Counted from the stretch's first letter, positions 18,102 through 27,198 are shown. The stretch is DNA of 64,000 bases from JAIBJN01 sp963830885 (GCA_963830885.1 CAWHOA010000012.1:278630-342629), one strand, 5' to 3'. Notes: generated by a model from the sequence alone, not told the origin. A program made the numbers and translations.

Positions 18102-18248
18102 ATGCCAGTGGGGGCGTCTCGAGGGAGAGGGCTCTATCAAGAAGCTACGTGCGCATGGTCGCGAACGCCTCGCGCATCGGTCGAGCGGAGCCCGTCGGGA
18201 CGCCGAGTCAGCGCAAGCACTTCCTTCGACTTCTGGAGGTACAGATGA
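18102..18248 (+). CDS. Possible leader peptide ORF upstream of the LVIVD gene
   Basis: 48 codons from an ATG with a strong ribosome binding site (ggggaggtga at 18091-18100), ending in a TGA that overlaps the next ATG (ATGA at 18245-18248). The peptide is Arg/Ser rich and looks unlike a folded protein. The spacing and overlap suggest a translated leader coupling into the LVIVD gene; it may be fortuitous. Confidence 0.3.
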   Translation: MPVGASRGRGLYQEATCAWSRTPRASVERSPSGRRVSASTSFDFWRYR

Positions 18249-19857
18249 GATTGTCGTTCCGCTTGGTCGTCGTCGCCCTCGTCGCAGTGGGCGCTGCTCG
18301 CCGGGACCGCCGGTGCGAGGCCCGACCCCGACGTGAGGCAACGGATGGACCTGCTGTACACGAACCCCAACAATGCGACCAACTCGGATCTCGCGTTCTG
18401 GGGGAAGCACGCCTTCATCGGCTACTACACCGGCGATGGCGGCAGCCCGGCCGGTACCCCGCCGCGCGGCGGCGTCCGGATCTTCGATATTTCGAATCCG
18501 GCCAGCCCGACACTCGTGAAGGACATCCAATGCGACTCGATCCAGAACGATCCCATCATCTGGGATCGGAACGGAAACGGCGTCGCCGACCTGCTCCTGC
18601 TGGCCGTCGACCGGACGATGGAAGGGCCCGAGTGCGGGGCTGCCAGATCGATGAATCCCGATGGGAGCCCCAACCACGAAGACCCCGGCGGCTGGGAGGG
18701 CGTGCGGGTCTTCGAGCTGAGCGACGATCCGGCGAACCCGTTCGCTACGGCGACGCAGGTGGCCGCCGTCTACACGGACTGCGGGGCCCACACGATCACG
18801 GCCTGGCCGGGGTTCGCGGAGGACGCGGCCAACCCCAGGCTGCTGGTCTACGTCTCGTCGTATCCGCTGAGGCCCGGCCCGACGTGCGGCCCGGTTACCG
18901 GCCCACCGGCCGGCAACGACCCCCTGCACTCGAAGATCTCGGTGGTCGAGGTGCCGTTCAACGATCTGGCGAGCTCCTCGGTGATCGCCGAGCCGCCGGT
19001 CAGCTATCCCGGCGACCCCGACAACCAGATCGACTGGTGTGAGCGCTCGGTGACAGGGCCCGGTGCAGCCCTGTCCGATCCCCGGAATCATCGAAAACGC
19101 AGCGCGCGCGTGCCACGACATCGTCGTCATGGTCGAGATGAACATGGCCGGCGCGGCCTGCGCCGAGCAGGGTCAGGTCTGGGAGATCGGCGCGGACGGG
19201 ATCCCCGACACCGCAAACCCGATCTCGATCATCGACGACGAGTTCAGCTCGGGCGGTACCGGGAACATCCCCGGAGCGGTCGACTTCTTCCACTCGGTGA
19301 TGTTCAACAACGCCGGGACTGTCTTGAATACCGTCGACGAGTCCTTCGGAGAAGGCTGCCCGCCGATGACCGAGTGGCGCGAGCGGCCCTGGCATCCGGC
19401 AGCGACCATGAAGACAGGCCGGATGTTCTTCTCCGACACGGAGACCGGCGAGTTCTTCAGTGAGTTCCAGGTCGGAGACGTGCGGCCCGACCCAGGGCCG
19501 AGCGACGAGTTCAGGTACTGCTCGGCGCACATGGGGATGGCCGTCATGGACATCAGGAAGGACCTGCTGGTGAACGCCTGGTACACGGGCGGCGTCAACG
19601 TGATCAACTTCACCAATCCCAGGAAGCTGAAGGAGATCGCGTGGTATGACATCGCCGGCGTCGGTACGGCGGGCTCGGACAACTGGTCCGCGTACCCCTA
19701 CGTCGGACCTGACATCAGGGGCAAGAACGGAATCGCGGTCTACGCGTCGGACGGGGTTCACGTTCCGCCGACCGGCCGTGGCTTCGTGGTCTTCAGGGCC
19801 AACGTGCCAGAGCCCCGAACGACCCGCGACCACCTGAACCCGCAAACGATGGACTAG
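18245..19857 (+). CDS. Secreted LVIVD-repeat protein, copy 1 (two frameshifts)
   Basis: The ATG follows ggaggt (18235-18240). A signal peptide is visible if one extra G near 18285-18290 is removed. The mature part contains repeated beta-propeller-like blades such as GGVRIFDISNPASPTLVKD, WEGVRVFELSDDPANPF and GGVNVINFTNPRKLKEIAWY. A second extra base near 19055-19062 shifts the frame just before ACHDIVV. Removing both gives about 536 aa. The paralogue at 32291-33862 reads through in one frame and shares the ending DHLNPQTMD, which shows where the shifts are. It probably acts at the cell surface; no enzymatic motif was seen. Confidence 0.82.
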
Positions 19858-19893
19858 CAGTCGTCGGGAGCAACGCTCCCGTCGGCAAGCAGC

Positions 19894-19921
19894 GAGGAGG
19901 CCGCCGAAAGGCGGCCTCCTC
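19894..19921. terminator. Hairpin terminator after LVIVD copy 1
   Basis: A perfect 12-bp stem (gaggaggccgcc / ggcggcctcctc) around a gaaa tetraloop, 37 bp past the stop codon. There is no T-run, as is common for GC-rich actinobacterial terminators. Confidence 0.7.
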
Positions 19922-20029
19922 ACGTCTGGATAACCGCACCCGCGCGGTAGGGGCGGCTCCATTGTCGCGGCCGGCCGCTGCAGGCAGTCTGCAGCCATCG
20001 ACAACGGCTCACCCGAAGGGAGACAGACC

Positions 20030-20122
20030 GTGCTGCAGAGATTCTGGCTTTGGCTCTTCGCGCTCTATTCCGCCGCGGCGCTCCCGCTGCTCGCGTGGGC
20101 CCTGGCGAACCTGGCCGCGTAG
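20030..20122 (+). CDS. Small single-span membrane peptide (30 aa)
   Basis: GTG start after gaaggga, encoding a 30-residue peptide with one hydrophobic helix (FWLWLFALYSAAALPLLAWA) and ending NLAA. It stands alone between the LVIVD terminator and the convergent GNAT gene. It looks like a genuine small membrane protein, but without comparison the call rests on the helix and the Shine-Dalgarno-like site. Confidence 0.4.
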   Translation: MLQRFWLWLFALYSAAALPLLAWALANLAA

Positions 20123-20184
20123 CTTCGCCCCGCCGTCCACGCGAGCCGAATTACGGCGCCTGGACGGCGGCGCGCTGGTCCGGA

Positions 20185-20637
20185 TCAGAGGAAGCGGGTC
20201 AGCACGATCCGGTCCTCGCCCGGGCCGTCGTAGCCCGCCTGCGGCTCGCTCGGCTCGAACCCGATGGCCGTGTGGAAGGCCACTGACCGCGTGTTTGCGG
20301 TGGAGGTCACGCAGCTCACGCGCGTCCTTCCCTCGCCGCGCGCCTGGTCGAAGAACCGCTCGTAGAGCTCGCGGCCCAGGCCGGTGCCGCGCTCGGCCGG
20401 GCTGACCCCGACGAAGTGGACGTAGGCCGCGTCGGGCTCGCTCTGCGACAGGAAGCCGACGAGGAACCCGGCCAGCTCGCCGTTCCGCTCTGCCACGAAC
20501 GAGGTGTCGCGGAAGTGGACGAAGAAGAGCTTCGGGAGCATGTCGACCATGCTCCGCCCTCCCCACCACTCGTCCAACACCGCGACGACACGGGCGTGGT
20601 CGCCCGGCTCCGCGGGGCGGATCTCGATTCCGCTCAG
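20185..20637 (-). CDS. GNAT-family N-acetyltransferase
   Basis: Acetyl-CoA-dependent acetyltransferase. The coenzyme A loop is GVSPAERGTGLGRELYERF, followed by the C-terminal strand NTRSVAFHTAIGFEP. The usual first strand (GIEIRPAEPGDHARVVAVLDEWW) lies upstream of the first conventional start (GTG at 20580). No ATG, GTG or TTG precedes it in frame. The start given is a CTG at 20637-20635 that overlaps the upstream SnoaL-like stop as CTGA. Substrate unknown. Confidence 0.8.
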   Translation of the reverse strand: MSGIEIRPAEPGDHARVVAVLDEWWGGRSMVDMLPKLFFVHFRDTSFVAERNGELAGFLVGFLSQSEPDAAYVHFVGVSPAERGTGLGRELYERFFDQARGEGRTRVSCVTSTANTRSVAFHTAIGFEPSEPQAGYDGPGEDRIVLTRFL

Positions 20638-21005
20638 AGCCGTTCCGTCCAGGGCGCCCGCCAGGCGGGCGGCTCATCGGCCTCGCCGTTGGACCAGTAC
20701 TCGACCGCGCTGACGATCCTGCCGTCGGCGACCTCGAAGAAGGAAGCGGCGTAGAACCGCTCGCCCTCGTGGTCGACGCGGACCTCGGATGCGACCTGGT
20801 CGCCGGCGTCGACGATCCGCAACACCTCGATGTGCCAGCCCTCCGGGTACGCGCGCTGCACGGCGAGGTAGTTCTCGCGGCCGCGCATGCGCTCTCCGGT
20901 GTTCGGCCAGTCGACGACGGCGTCGGGGTGGAGCTGCGCGGCGACGCCCTCCCAGTCACGCGCCTCCATGCGCTCCCAGAGCAGGCGAACGGCTTCGGCG
21001 CTCAC
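20634..21005 (-). CDS. SnoaL-like / NTF2-fold protein
   Basis: 123 aa, a typical polyketide-cyclase-like or NTF2 domain. The opening helix VRLLWERMEARDWEGVAAQLHPDAVVDWPNTGERM and the late strand ADGRIVSAVEYWSN are characteristic. Such domains bind small hydrophobic ligands or act as isomerases or dehydratases; no specific role is evident. The GTG start overlaps the gatB stop (GTGA), and its stop overlaps the proposed CTG start of the GNAT gene. Confidence 0.82.
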   Translation of the reverse strand: MSAEAVRLLWERMEARDWEGVAAQLHPDAVVDWPNTGERMRGRENYLAVQRAYPEGWHIEVLRIVDAGDQVASEVRVDHEGERFYAASFFEVADGRIVSAVEYWSNGEADEPPAWRAPWTERL

Positions 21006-22405
21006 GCGCTGAGCTTCTCGCGCAGGCGCTCGTTGACGACGCGCGGGTCGGCCTTGCCCTGCGTCTCCTTCATCACCTGGCCGACGAAGAACCCGAGCAG
21101 GCCCTCCTTGCCGCCGCGATACGCCGCCACCTGACCGGGGTTGGCCGAGAGGACGCCTTCGATCACAGGGTCGAGGGAGGACGCGTCGGAGACGGTCGTC
21201 TCGCCCAGGTAGCGCTCCGCCGCGAAGTCAGGGTCGCCGCTCGCCGCGAGCGCAGCGAGGAACGTCTGGCGCGGGATCGTCTCGCGCGCCTCGACGAGCT
21301 TGCCGAGCTCGTCGCCGTTCACCGTGGCCGGGTCGACCTCGGCGGCGGCGAGCTGGTTCATCAGCACGTTCGCCACCGCGCGCCGGTCGTCGCCGGGCAC
21401 GCGCTCGTAGAGCCCGTCGCGGCCGCCGGTGACGAGGCCGTAGGCGAGGTCGAAGTCGACCTCCTGCTCGAGCCGCCGGATGCGCGCGCCCGGCAGCTCG
21501 CCCACCTCGGCGCGGGCGCGCTCGACCAGCTCGGGAGGCGGCTCGATCGCGACGAGGTCTGGCTCGGGGAAGTAGCGGTAGTCGTGTGCCTCCTCCTTGG
21601 AGCGGAGCGGCGCGATCGAGCCCGACTGTGGATCGAAGTGGAGCGTCTGCTGCACGACCTCCCCGCCGCCCTCGTAGATTCCGATCTGGCGCTCGACCTC
21701 GGCGGTGATCCCGTCGGCGACGAACTTGAAGGAGTTCATGTTCTTGAGCTCGGTCTTGGTCCGGTAGCCCTCCTCCCCGGTCTCCCGCACCGAGACGTTG
21801 GCGTCGCAGCGGAGCGAGCCCTTCTCCATCTCCGCGTCGGAGATCCCGAGCTCGACGACCGTCTGCCGCAGGAGCTGGAGGAAGCGCCGCGCCTCCTCGC
21901 CCGAGCGGACGTGCGGCTCGGCGACGATCTCGACGAGCGGCGTGCCGCCGCGGTTGAAGTCGACGAGCGATGCCTCCGCACCGTGGATGCGCCCCGCGGC
22001 GCCGCCGACGTGGACGGTCTTGGCGGCGTCCTCCTCGAGGTGGGCGCGAACGATTCCGATCTCGCGGTCGCCGTCGGGCCCGGGCACGACGAACCGGCCG
22101 CCCGAGGCGAGTGGGACGTCGTACTGGGAGATCTGGTACCCCTTCGGCAGGTCGGGGTAGAAGTAGTTCTTCCGGTGGAAGAGCGAGCGCTCCGCGATCT
22201 CGCAGTCGAGCGCGAGGCCGAGCTTGACCGCCCACTCGATCGCCGTCCGGTTCGGAACTGGCAGCGTGCCCGGATGCGCCAGGCAGATGGGGCAGGTGCG
22301 TGTGTTCGGCTCCTCGCCCCAGATGTTCTCGCAGCGGCAGAACATCTTCGTCCGCGTCTTCAGCTGAACGTGGATTTCGAGGCCGACGACCGCTTCCCAG
22401 CTCAC
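21002..22405 (-). CDS. gatB: Aspartyl/glutamyl-tRNA(Asn/Gln) amidotransferase subunit B
   Basis: 467 aa, full length. With GatA and GatC it converts Glu-tRNA-Gln or Asp-tRNA-Asn to the amide form. The start VSWEAVVGLEIHVQLKT is the standard N terminus. The zinc-site cysteines are CRCENIWGEEPNTRTCPIC, and the kinase-like core has FHRKNYFYPDLPKGYQISQYD. The C-terminal YqeY-like tail (GFFVGQVMKETQGKADPRVVNERL) is intact. The GTG overlaps the gatA stop (GTGA). Confidence 0.97.
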   Translation of the reverse strand: MSWEAVVGLEIHVQLKTRTKMFCRCENIWGEEPNTRTCPICLAHPGTLPVPNRTAIEWAVKLGLALDCEIAERSLFHRKNYFYPDLPKGYQISQYDVPLASGGRFVVPGPDGDREIGIVRAHLEEDAAKTVHVGGAAGRIHGAEASLVDFNRGGTPLVEIVAEPHVRSGEEARRFLQLLRQTVVELGISDAEMEKGSLRCDANVSVRETGEEGYRTKTELKNMNSFKFVADGITAEVERQIGIYEGGGEVVQQTLHFDPQSGSIAPLRSKEEAHDYRYFPEPDLVAIEPPPELVERARAEVGELPGARIRRLEQEVDFDLAYGLVTGGRDGLYERVPGDDRRAVANVLMNQLAAAEVDPATVNGDELGKLVEARETIPRQTFLAALAASGDPDFAAERYLGETTVSDASSLDPVIEGVLSANPGQVAAYRGGKEGLLGFFVGQVMKETQGKADPRVVNERLREKLSA

Positions 22406-23841
22406 CGCAGCCGCTCCGGGACGTAGTCGAAGGCGATCGCCTGCTCCAGGGCGTGACCCACGCGGAAGAGCGTGTTCTCCGAGAACTGCGGGCCGATCAG
22501 CTGCAGGCCGACCGGAAGCCCTTCCGAGAGGCCGCACGGGATGGAGAGCCCGGGCAGACCTGCCATGTTCGACGGGATCGTGAGCAGGTCGGACAGGTAC
22601 ATCGCGAGCGGGTTCTCCGCCTTCTCGCCGATCCGGAAGGCGACCGTCGGCGATGTCGGGCTGACGAGAACGTCGAAGCGCTCGAAGGCGTCCGCGTGCT
22701 CCTGCGCGATCACCGTGCGGACCTTCTGGGCCTGGCCGTAGTACGCGTCGTAGTAGCCGGCCGAGAGGGCGTAGGTGCCGAGCAGGATGCGGCGCTTCGG
22801 CTCAGCGCCGAAGCCCTCCCAGCGCGTGCGCGAGTAGAGCGCCGTCAGGTCGCCGTCCACCTCGGCCCGGTGGCCGTAGCGGACGCCGTCGTAGCGCGCG
22901 AGGTTCGAGCTCGCTTCCGCCGGCGCGACGAGGTAGTAGCAGGCGAGCCCGTAGTCGACCGAGCGCGGGAGGCTCGTCTCCTCCACCTCGGCGCCGAGCT
23001 CCTCAGCGAGCCGGATCGCCGCGTTCACCCTCTCGCTCACGCCCGGGCCGATGCCCTCTGCCTCGTTCATCTCCTTCGGGACGCCGATGCGGACGCCGGC
23101 GAGGTCCGTGCCCTCGGGGATCACAACCGGCGCCGGCAGCTCGACGGTCGTGGAGTCGCAGGGATCCTTGCCCGCGATGATCTCGTACAGGCGCGCGTTG
23201 TCGCGGACGGTCTTCGTCAGCGGGCCGACCTGGTCGAGGCTCGAGGCGAAGGCGACGATCCCGTAACGCGAGACCGTGCCGTACGTCGGGCGCAGGCCGA
23301 CGACGCCGCAGAGGGAGGCTGGCTGCTTCACCGAGCCGCCCGTGTCGGTGCCGAGGGCCCAGGGGGCCAGCCCACCCGCGACCGCCGCGGCCGACCCGCC
23401 GGACGATCCGCCCGGAACGCGCTCGGGGTCCCAGGGGTTCCGGGTCGGCCCGAACGCCGAGTTCTCGGTAGACGAGCCCATGGCGAACTCGTCCAGGTTC
23501 GTCTTGCCGAGGATGGGCAGTCCGGCGTCCTTGCAGCGCGCGGCGACCGTCGAGTCGAAGACCGGCGTGTAGCCGACGAGGATCTTCGAGCCGGCCGTCG
23601 TCGGAATGCCCTTCGTCGTGATCACGTCCTTGTGGGCGATCGGGACGCCCTCCCCGCGCTCGCCGGCCACGTGCAGGTAGGCGTGCAGCTCGGGATCGCG
23701 CGCCTCGATCGCCTCGAGGTAGGCGCCCGCCAGCTCGTTGCCGGAGACCTCGCCGCTCTCCAGGAGACCGGCGGCCTCCTCGGCCGTCAGCTTCAGGGTG
23801 TCGATCACGGCCAGGTCTGCCTCGGACGGTTCAGGGGCCAC
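22402..23841 (-). CDS. gatA: Aspartyl/glutamyl-tRNA amidotransferase subunit A
   Basis: 479 aa amidase-signature enzyme that releases ammonia from glutamine for GatB. The catalytic triad is Lys in PIAHKDVITTKG, cis-Ser in GGSVKQPA, and the nucleophile Ser region in RVPGGSSGGSAAAVAGG. The GTG at 23841 (VAPEPSEADLAVIDTLKLT) gives the normal N terminus. There is an 80-bp gap to gatC, and the gene overlaps gatB. Confidence 0.97.
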   Translation of the reverse strand: MAPEPSEADLAVIDTLKLTAEEAAGLLESGEVSGNELAGAYLEAIEARDPELHAYLHVAGERGEGVPIAHKDVITTKGIPTTAGSKILVGYTPVFDSTVAARCKDAGLPILGKTNLDEFAMGSSTENSAFGPTRNPWDPERVPGGSSGGSAAAVAGGLAPWALGTDTGGSVKQPASLCGVVGLRPTYGTVSRYGIVAFASSLDQVGPLTKTVRDNARLYEIIAGKDPCDSTTVELPAPVVIPEGTDLAGVRIGVPKEMNEAEGIGPGVSERVNAAIRLAEELGAEVEETSLPRSVDYGLACYYLVAPAEASSNLARYDGVRYGHRAEVDGDLTALYSRTRWEGFGAEPKRRILLGTYALSAGYYDAYYGQAQKVRTVIAQEHADAFERFDVLVSPTSPTVAFRIGEKAENPLAMYLSDLLTIPSNMAGLPGLSIPCGLSEGLPVGLQLIGPQFSENTLFRVGHALEQAIAFDYVPERLR

Positions 23842-23921
23842 CCCGTGCCTCCACCCGCTGTGAGCGTAACGAGGAAAAACGCGCGCGTGGTGCGCGGAAT
23901 GTGCCGAAGAATGCAGCAAGG

Positions 23922-24209
23922 TCACCCGCCGACCGCCGGGACGCGGAACTGGCCGTCGACGGGGTCGGGAGCATTCGCCAGAGCATCCTCCCGCGGGAGC
24001 GACGGGCGCGGCTCGTCCTCGCCCCACTCGTTGACGAGGTCGAGGGGGTGCGTCATCGGCGCTACGTCTGTCAAGTCCAGCTCGGACACCTTGCCGACGG
24101 CCGCGAGGATCGCCCCGAGCTGGTCGCGCACGGCGTCGACCTCCCCCTCGGGGATCTCGAGCCGCGCGAGCGCGGCGACGTGCAGCACATCGTCCCTCGT
24201 GATCGCCAT
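23922..24209 (-). CDS. gatC: Aspartyl/glutamyl-tRNA amidotransferase subunit C
   Basis: 95 aa, normal length. MAITRDDVLHVAALARLEIPEGEV and the central helix with LGAILAAVGKVSELD match the family, and PMTHPLDLVNEWGEDEPRPSL is the conserved tail that wraps GatA. The ribosome binding site ggagg precedes the ATG. First gene of gatC-gatA-gatB. Confidence 0.95.
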   Translation of the reverse strand: MAITRDDVLHVAALARLEIPEGEVDAVRDQLGAILAAVGKVSELDLTDVAPMTHPLDLVNEWGEDEPRPSLPREDALANAPDPVDGQFRVPAVGG

Positions 24210-24241
24210 CTCGCCTCCAGTCTAGAAAGCAGCACCCAAAT

Positions 24242-24270
24242 GCGACGGGCCCCTCGTCGGGGCCCGTCGC
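24242..24270 (-). terminator. Terminator downstream of the cold-shock gene
   Basis: A 12-bp perfect stem (gcgacgggcccc / ggggcccgtcgc) with a 5-nt loop. The flanks aaatgcg/cgcattt allow extension, and atttg follows on the minus strand. It separates the cold-shock gene from gatC. Confidence 0.75.
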
Positions 24271-24292
24271 CGCATTTTCGAGCCTCCGCCGG

Positions 24293-24493
24293 CTAGGCCA
24301 GCGTAACGTTCTTTGCCTGCAGACCCTTGTCGCCCTGCTCGACGTCGAACTGGACTCGTTGGCCCTCGGTCAGGGTGCGGTACCCGTCCATCTCGATCGC
24401 GCTGTGGTGTACGAAGACGTCGTCTCCCCCCTCGCGCTCGATGAACCCGAACCCCTTCTCGTTCGAGAACCACTTCACGGTGCCCTCAGCCAA
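24293..24493 (-). CDS. cspA: Cold-shock protein (CspA family)
   Basis: 66 aa. RNP1 (KGFGFIER) and RNP2 (DVFVHHSAI) nucleic-acid-binding motifs are both present, with the canonical start MAEGTVKWFSNEKGFGFI. It binds single-stranded RNA/DNA as a chaperone. A ~90-bp untranslated leader precedes it, where folding-based temperature control is possible but not shown. Confidence 0.96.
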   Translation of the reverse strand: MAEGTVKWFSNEKGFGFIEREGGDDVFVHHSAIEMDGYRTLTEGQRVQFDVEQGDKGLQAKNVTLA

Positions 24494-24586
24494 CGGAACT
24501 GTCCCTCCTTAGACGCAAGACGACGGCCCGGCTTGGAGCCGTCGAGTCTGGCCATAACCGCGAGCGCGGCGCGCGCAATGTAACCC

Positions 24587-25444
24587 TTACGCGCCCGGGA
24601 AGGCAAGCGCGCCGGCCTGGTAGGAGGCCGCGCGAACGGTGTTGCGGAGCAGGCTCGCGATCGTCATGGGGCCGACTCCGCCGGGCACCGGCGTGAGATG
24701 TCCCGCGACCTCGCGGACGTCGTCGGCCACGTCGCCTACGACCTTCCCGTCGACGCGGTTGATGCCGACGTCGATCACGGCTGCGCCCGGCTTCACCATC
24801 TCGCGGGTCACCATCGCCGCGCGGCCAACCGCGGCCACGACAACGTCGGCCTCGCCGACGACCGCGGCCAGATCGCGCGTGCGGCTGTGGCAGACGGTCA
24901 CCGTGGCGTTCTCGGCGAGCAGGAGGAGCGCCATCGGCTTGCCGACGATGTTCGAGCGCCCGACGACGACAGCTCTCGCCCCTTCGAGCGGGACCTCGTA
25001 GGCCCGCAGGATCTCCATGATCCCGGCGGGCGTCGCCGCCACGAAGGTCGGTTCGCCCTGCAGCAGGTGGCCGGCGCTTGCGGGATGGAAGCCGTCCACG
25101 TCCTTGATCGGCGCAATCGCTCGAATGACCCGGCCGTCGTCCATGTGCACGGGCAGCGGCAGCTGGCAGAGGATGCCCGTGACGCGCTCGTCCGCATTCA
25201 GGCCCGCAACGAGCGCAAGCAGCTCCTCCTCCGAGGTCTCGGCCGGGAGCTCGTGGTGGATCGGCTCGATCCCAACCTCCGCGCACGCCTCCTGCTTGCG
25301 GCGGACGTAGAGCGCCGAGGCCTCGTCCTCGCCGACGAGCACGGTGGCGAGCCCGACGGGGCGGCCCAGTGCTGCCACCTCGCGCGCGACCTCCTCCCGC
25401 ACGCGCGCGGCGAGGGCCTTCCCGTCCATGAGCGTCGCTGCCAC
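24587..25444 (-). CDS. folD: Methylenetetrahydrofolate dehydrogenase/cyclohydrolase
   Basis: 285 aa bifunctional enzyme interconverting 5,10-methylene-, methenyl- and 10-formyl-tetrahydrofolate. The catalytic YVRRKQEAC with Lys is near residue 50. ILCQLPLPVH and DVDGFHPASAGHL are family signatures, and VVVGRSNIVGKPMALLLL is the NADP-binding loop. PVPGGVGPMTIASLLRNTV closes the protein. The GTG start is in place and there is no overlap with neighbours. Confidence 0.96.
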   Translation of the reverse strand: MAATLMDGKALAARVREEVAREVAALGRPVGLATVLVGEDEASALYVRRKQEACAEVGIEPIHHELPAETSEEELLALVAGLNADERVTGILCQLPLPVHMDDGRVIRAIAPIKDVDGFHPASAGHLLQGEPTFVAATPAGIMEILRAYEVPLEGARAVVVGRSNIVGKPMALLLLAENATVTVCHSRTRDLAAVVGEADVVVAAVGRAAMVTREMVKPGAAVIDVGINRVDGKVVGDVADDVREVAGHLTPVPGGVGPMTIASLLRNTVRAASYQAGALAFPGA

Positions 25445-25482
25445 GGCGGGGGAGCCTAACCCACCGCAGGCATGATCCGCCG

Positions 25483-25965
25483 ATGAGCCTTGCGCGCCAG
25501 CTCGCTGCGGTCGGGCTCCTCCCTGTCACCATCACGCTGGTCGTCCCCGGACTGATCCTGTGGCCAAACGGCGCCGAGGGCGGCGGCTGGGCTCTTGTCC
25601 TCGTCGGAGCTGTGTTGGTCACGGCCGGCGTCGCCCTCGTCGCCTGGACGGCCACGCTGTTCGCCAGGGTCGGCCGGGGGACGATCGCCCCGTGGGACCC
25701 GACCTCGCGCCTCGTCGTGCTCGGGCCCTACCGCCACGTTCGGAACCCGATGATCAGCGGCGTGCTGGCGATCCTTCTCGGCGAAGCGGCCATCTTCGCC
25801 TCGGTATCGCTTCTCCTCTGGTTCGCCGGGGTCTTCGCCGTGAACGCCCTCTACCTCCCGCTCGTCGAGGAGCCCGGGCTGCGCAAGCGTTTCGGCGCCG
25901 ACTACGACGCCTACCGGGCCAATGTCCCGCGCTGGCTCCCACGGCTCAGCCCGTGGGAGCCGTAA
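25483..25965 (+). CDS. ICMT/PEMT-like membrane methyltransferase
   Basis: 160 aa with three or four membrane segments and the C-terminal signature of the isoprenylcysteine/phospholipid methyltransferase group: LGPYRHVRNPMISG and EEPGLRKRFGADYDAYRANVPRWLPR. It uses S-adenosylmethionine to methylate a membrane-embedded substrate; which one is unknown. It lies 9 bp before HMG-CoA reductase, so an isoprenoid or lipid link is reasonable inference. Confidence 0.82.
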   Translation: MSLARQLAAVGLLPVTITLVVPGLILWPNGAEGGGWALVLVGAVLVTAGVALVAWTATLFARVGRGTIAPWDPTSRLVVLGPYRHVRNPMISGVLAILLGEAAIFASVSLLLWFAGVFAVNALYLPLVEEPGLRKRFGADYDAYRANVPRWLPRLSPWEP

Positions 25966-25974
25966 GCTGACGCC

Positions 25975-27198
25975 GTGGAGCTTCGGCGCTGGCCCCGCAA
26001 GAACGACCCCGACTCGATCCGCGCGCGGCAGGAGGAGCTCGCTCCTCGGCTCGACGGCAACGGCGAGGTCTTCGCACACGACCTCGCGCCGTTCGCGAGC
26101 GCGACCGAGGCGATCACCGGCGTCGCGCTCGTCCCCGTTGCGGTCGTCGGGCCGATCGACATCGAGCTCGGCGATTACGCGCTGGAGGAGCCCGAGGGAC
26201 GCCTTGTCGAGCGCGGGCGCACGAAGGAGGGCGTGTACGTCCCACTGGCCAACACCGAGGGCGGCCTCTCGATCTCGCTCTACCGCGGCGCACGCGCCGT
26301 CGGCGAGTCGGGCGGCTTCCGGACGCACGTCGTCCGAGATCGCATCACGCGCGCGTCCGCCTTTCTCTTCGCCGACGCCACGCAGGCGCTCGCCTTCTCC
26401 CGGTGGATCGAGGGGCAGGTCGAGGAGATGAAGGCCTGGCTCGCCTCGGAGCCGGTCGCGAACCTCTCCAAGCACGCGAAGCTCCGCGAGCTCGAGACCC
26501 ACGTCGTCGGCCCGATGTGCCACGTCATGTACGCGTACACGACCGGCGACGCCTGCGGCATGAACATGATCACGCGGAACTCCTACGCCCTCAACCAGGG
26601 CTTCGTGCTCGAACGCACCCCCGTGAAGCCGGCGCGCGCGATGCTCGAGGGGAACATGGGCGGCGACAAGAAGGTCTCGGCGCGCTACTTCGAGCGCGGC
26701 GGCCACGGCAAGACGGTGATCGCGGAGGCGACGCTAACCGAGGAGGCAGTCCGCCGAGTGCTCAAGACGTCGGTGGGCGACCTCGCAGAGCTCGCGTTCG
26801 TGGGGACGCACGGGGCGGTCGCCTCGGGCATGCAGTCGGTCGCCTTCACCCCGGCGACGGCAATCGCGGCGATGTTCACCGCCACCGGGCAGGACATCGG
26901 CATGGTCGGGACGAGCTCGATGGCCCACGGCACCGCACACCTCGTCGAAGGTGGCCTGCACGTTTCCATGCGGCTGGCAAGCCTCGAGGTCGCGACCGTG
27001 GGCGGGGGAACGACGCTTCCCTACGCCAGCTCGTGGCTCCGGCTCCTCGGCTGCGACGGGCCGGGGAAGGTCTACCGGCTGGCACAGATCGTTGCCGCGG
27101 CGACGCTCTCGCTCGAGATCTCGGCCAGCGCCGCCATGGCCACTGCCGGCTCGGAGAACTTCTACCGCGCCCACTTCGAGCGCGGCGGCCTGCGCTAG
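25975..27198 (+). CDS. Hydroxymethylglutaryl-CoA reductase
   Basis: 407 aa. It reduces HMG-CoA to mevalonate, the committed step of the mevalonate pathway. Recognised motifs are the catalytic Glu in NTEGG (E95), GDACGMNMIT (191-200), GDKK (K232-K233), TGQDIGMVGTSS with D307, and the glycine-rich VATVGGGTTLP near residue 345. A His near the C terminus (FYRAHFE) may be the acid/base His. The start is GTG, 9 bp after the methyltransferase gene, giving a two-gene unit. No other mevalonate-pathway gene is in the window. Confidence 0.9.
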   Translation: MELRRWPRKNDPDSIRARQEELAPRLDGNGEVFAHDLAPFASATEAITGVALVPVAVVGPIDIELGDYALEEPEGRLVERGRTKEGVYVPLANTEGGLSISLYRGARAVGESGGFRTHVVRDRITRASAFLFADATQALAFSRWIEGQVEEMKAWLASEPVANLSKHAKLRELETHVVGPMCHVMYAYTTGDACGMNMITRNSYALNQGFVLERTPVKPARAMLEGNMGGDKKVSARYFERGGHGKTVIAEATLTEEAVRRVLKTSVGDLAELAFVGTHGAVASGMQSVAFTPATAIAAMFTATGQDIGMVGTSSMAHGTAHLVEGGLHVSMRLASLEVATVGGGTTLPYASSWLRLLGCDGPGKVYRLAQIVAAATLSLEISASAAMATAGSENFYRAHFERGGLR

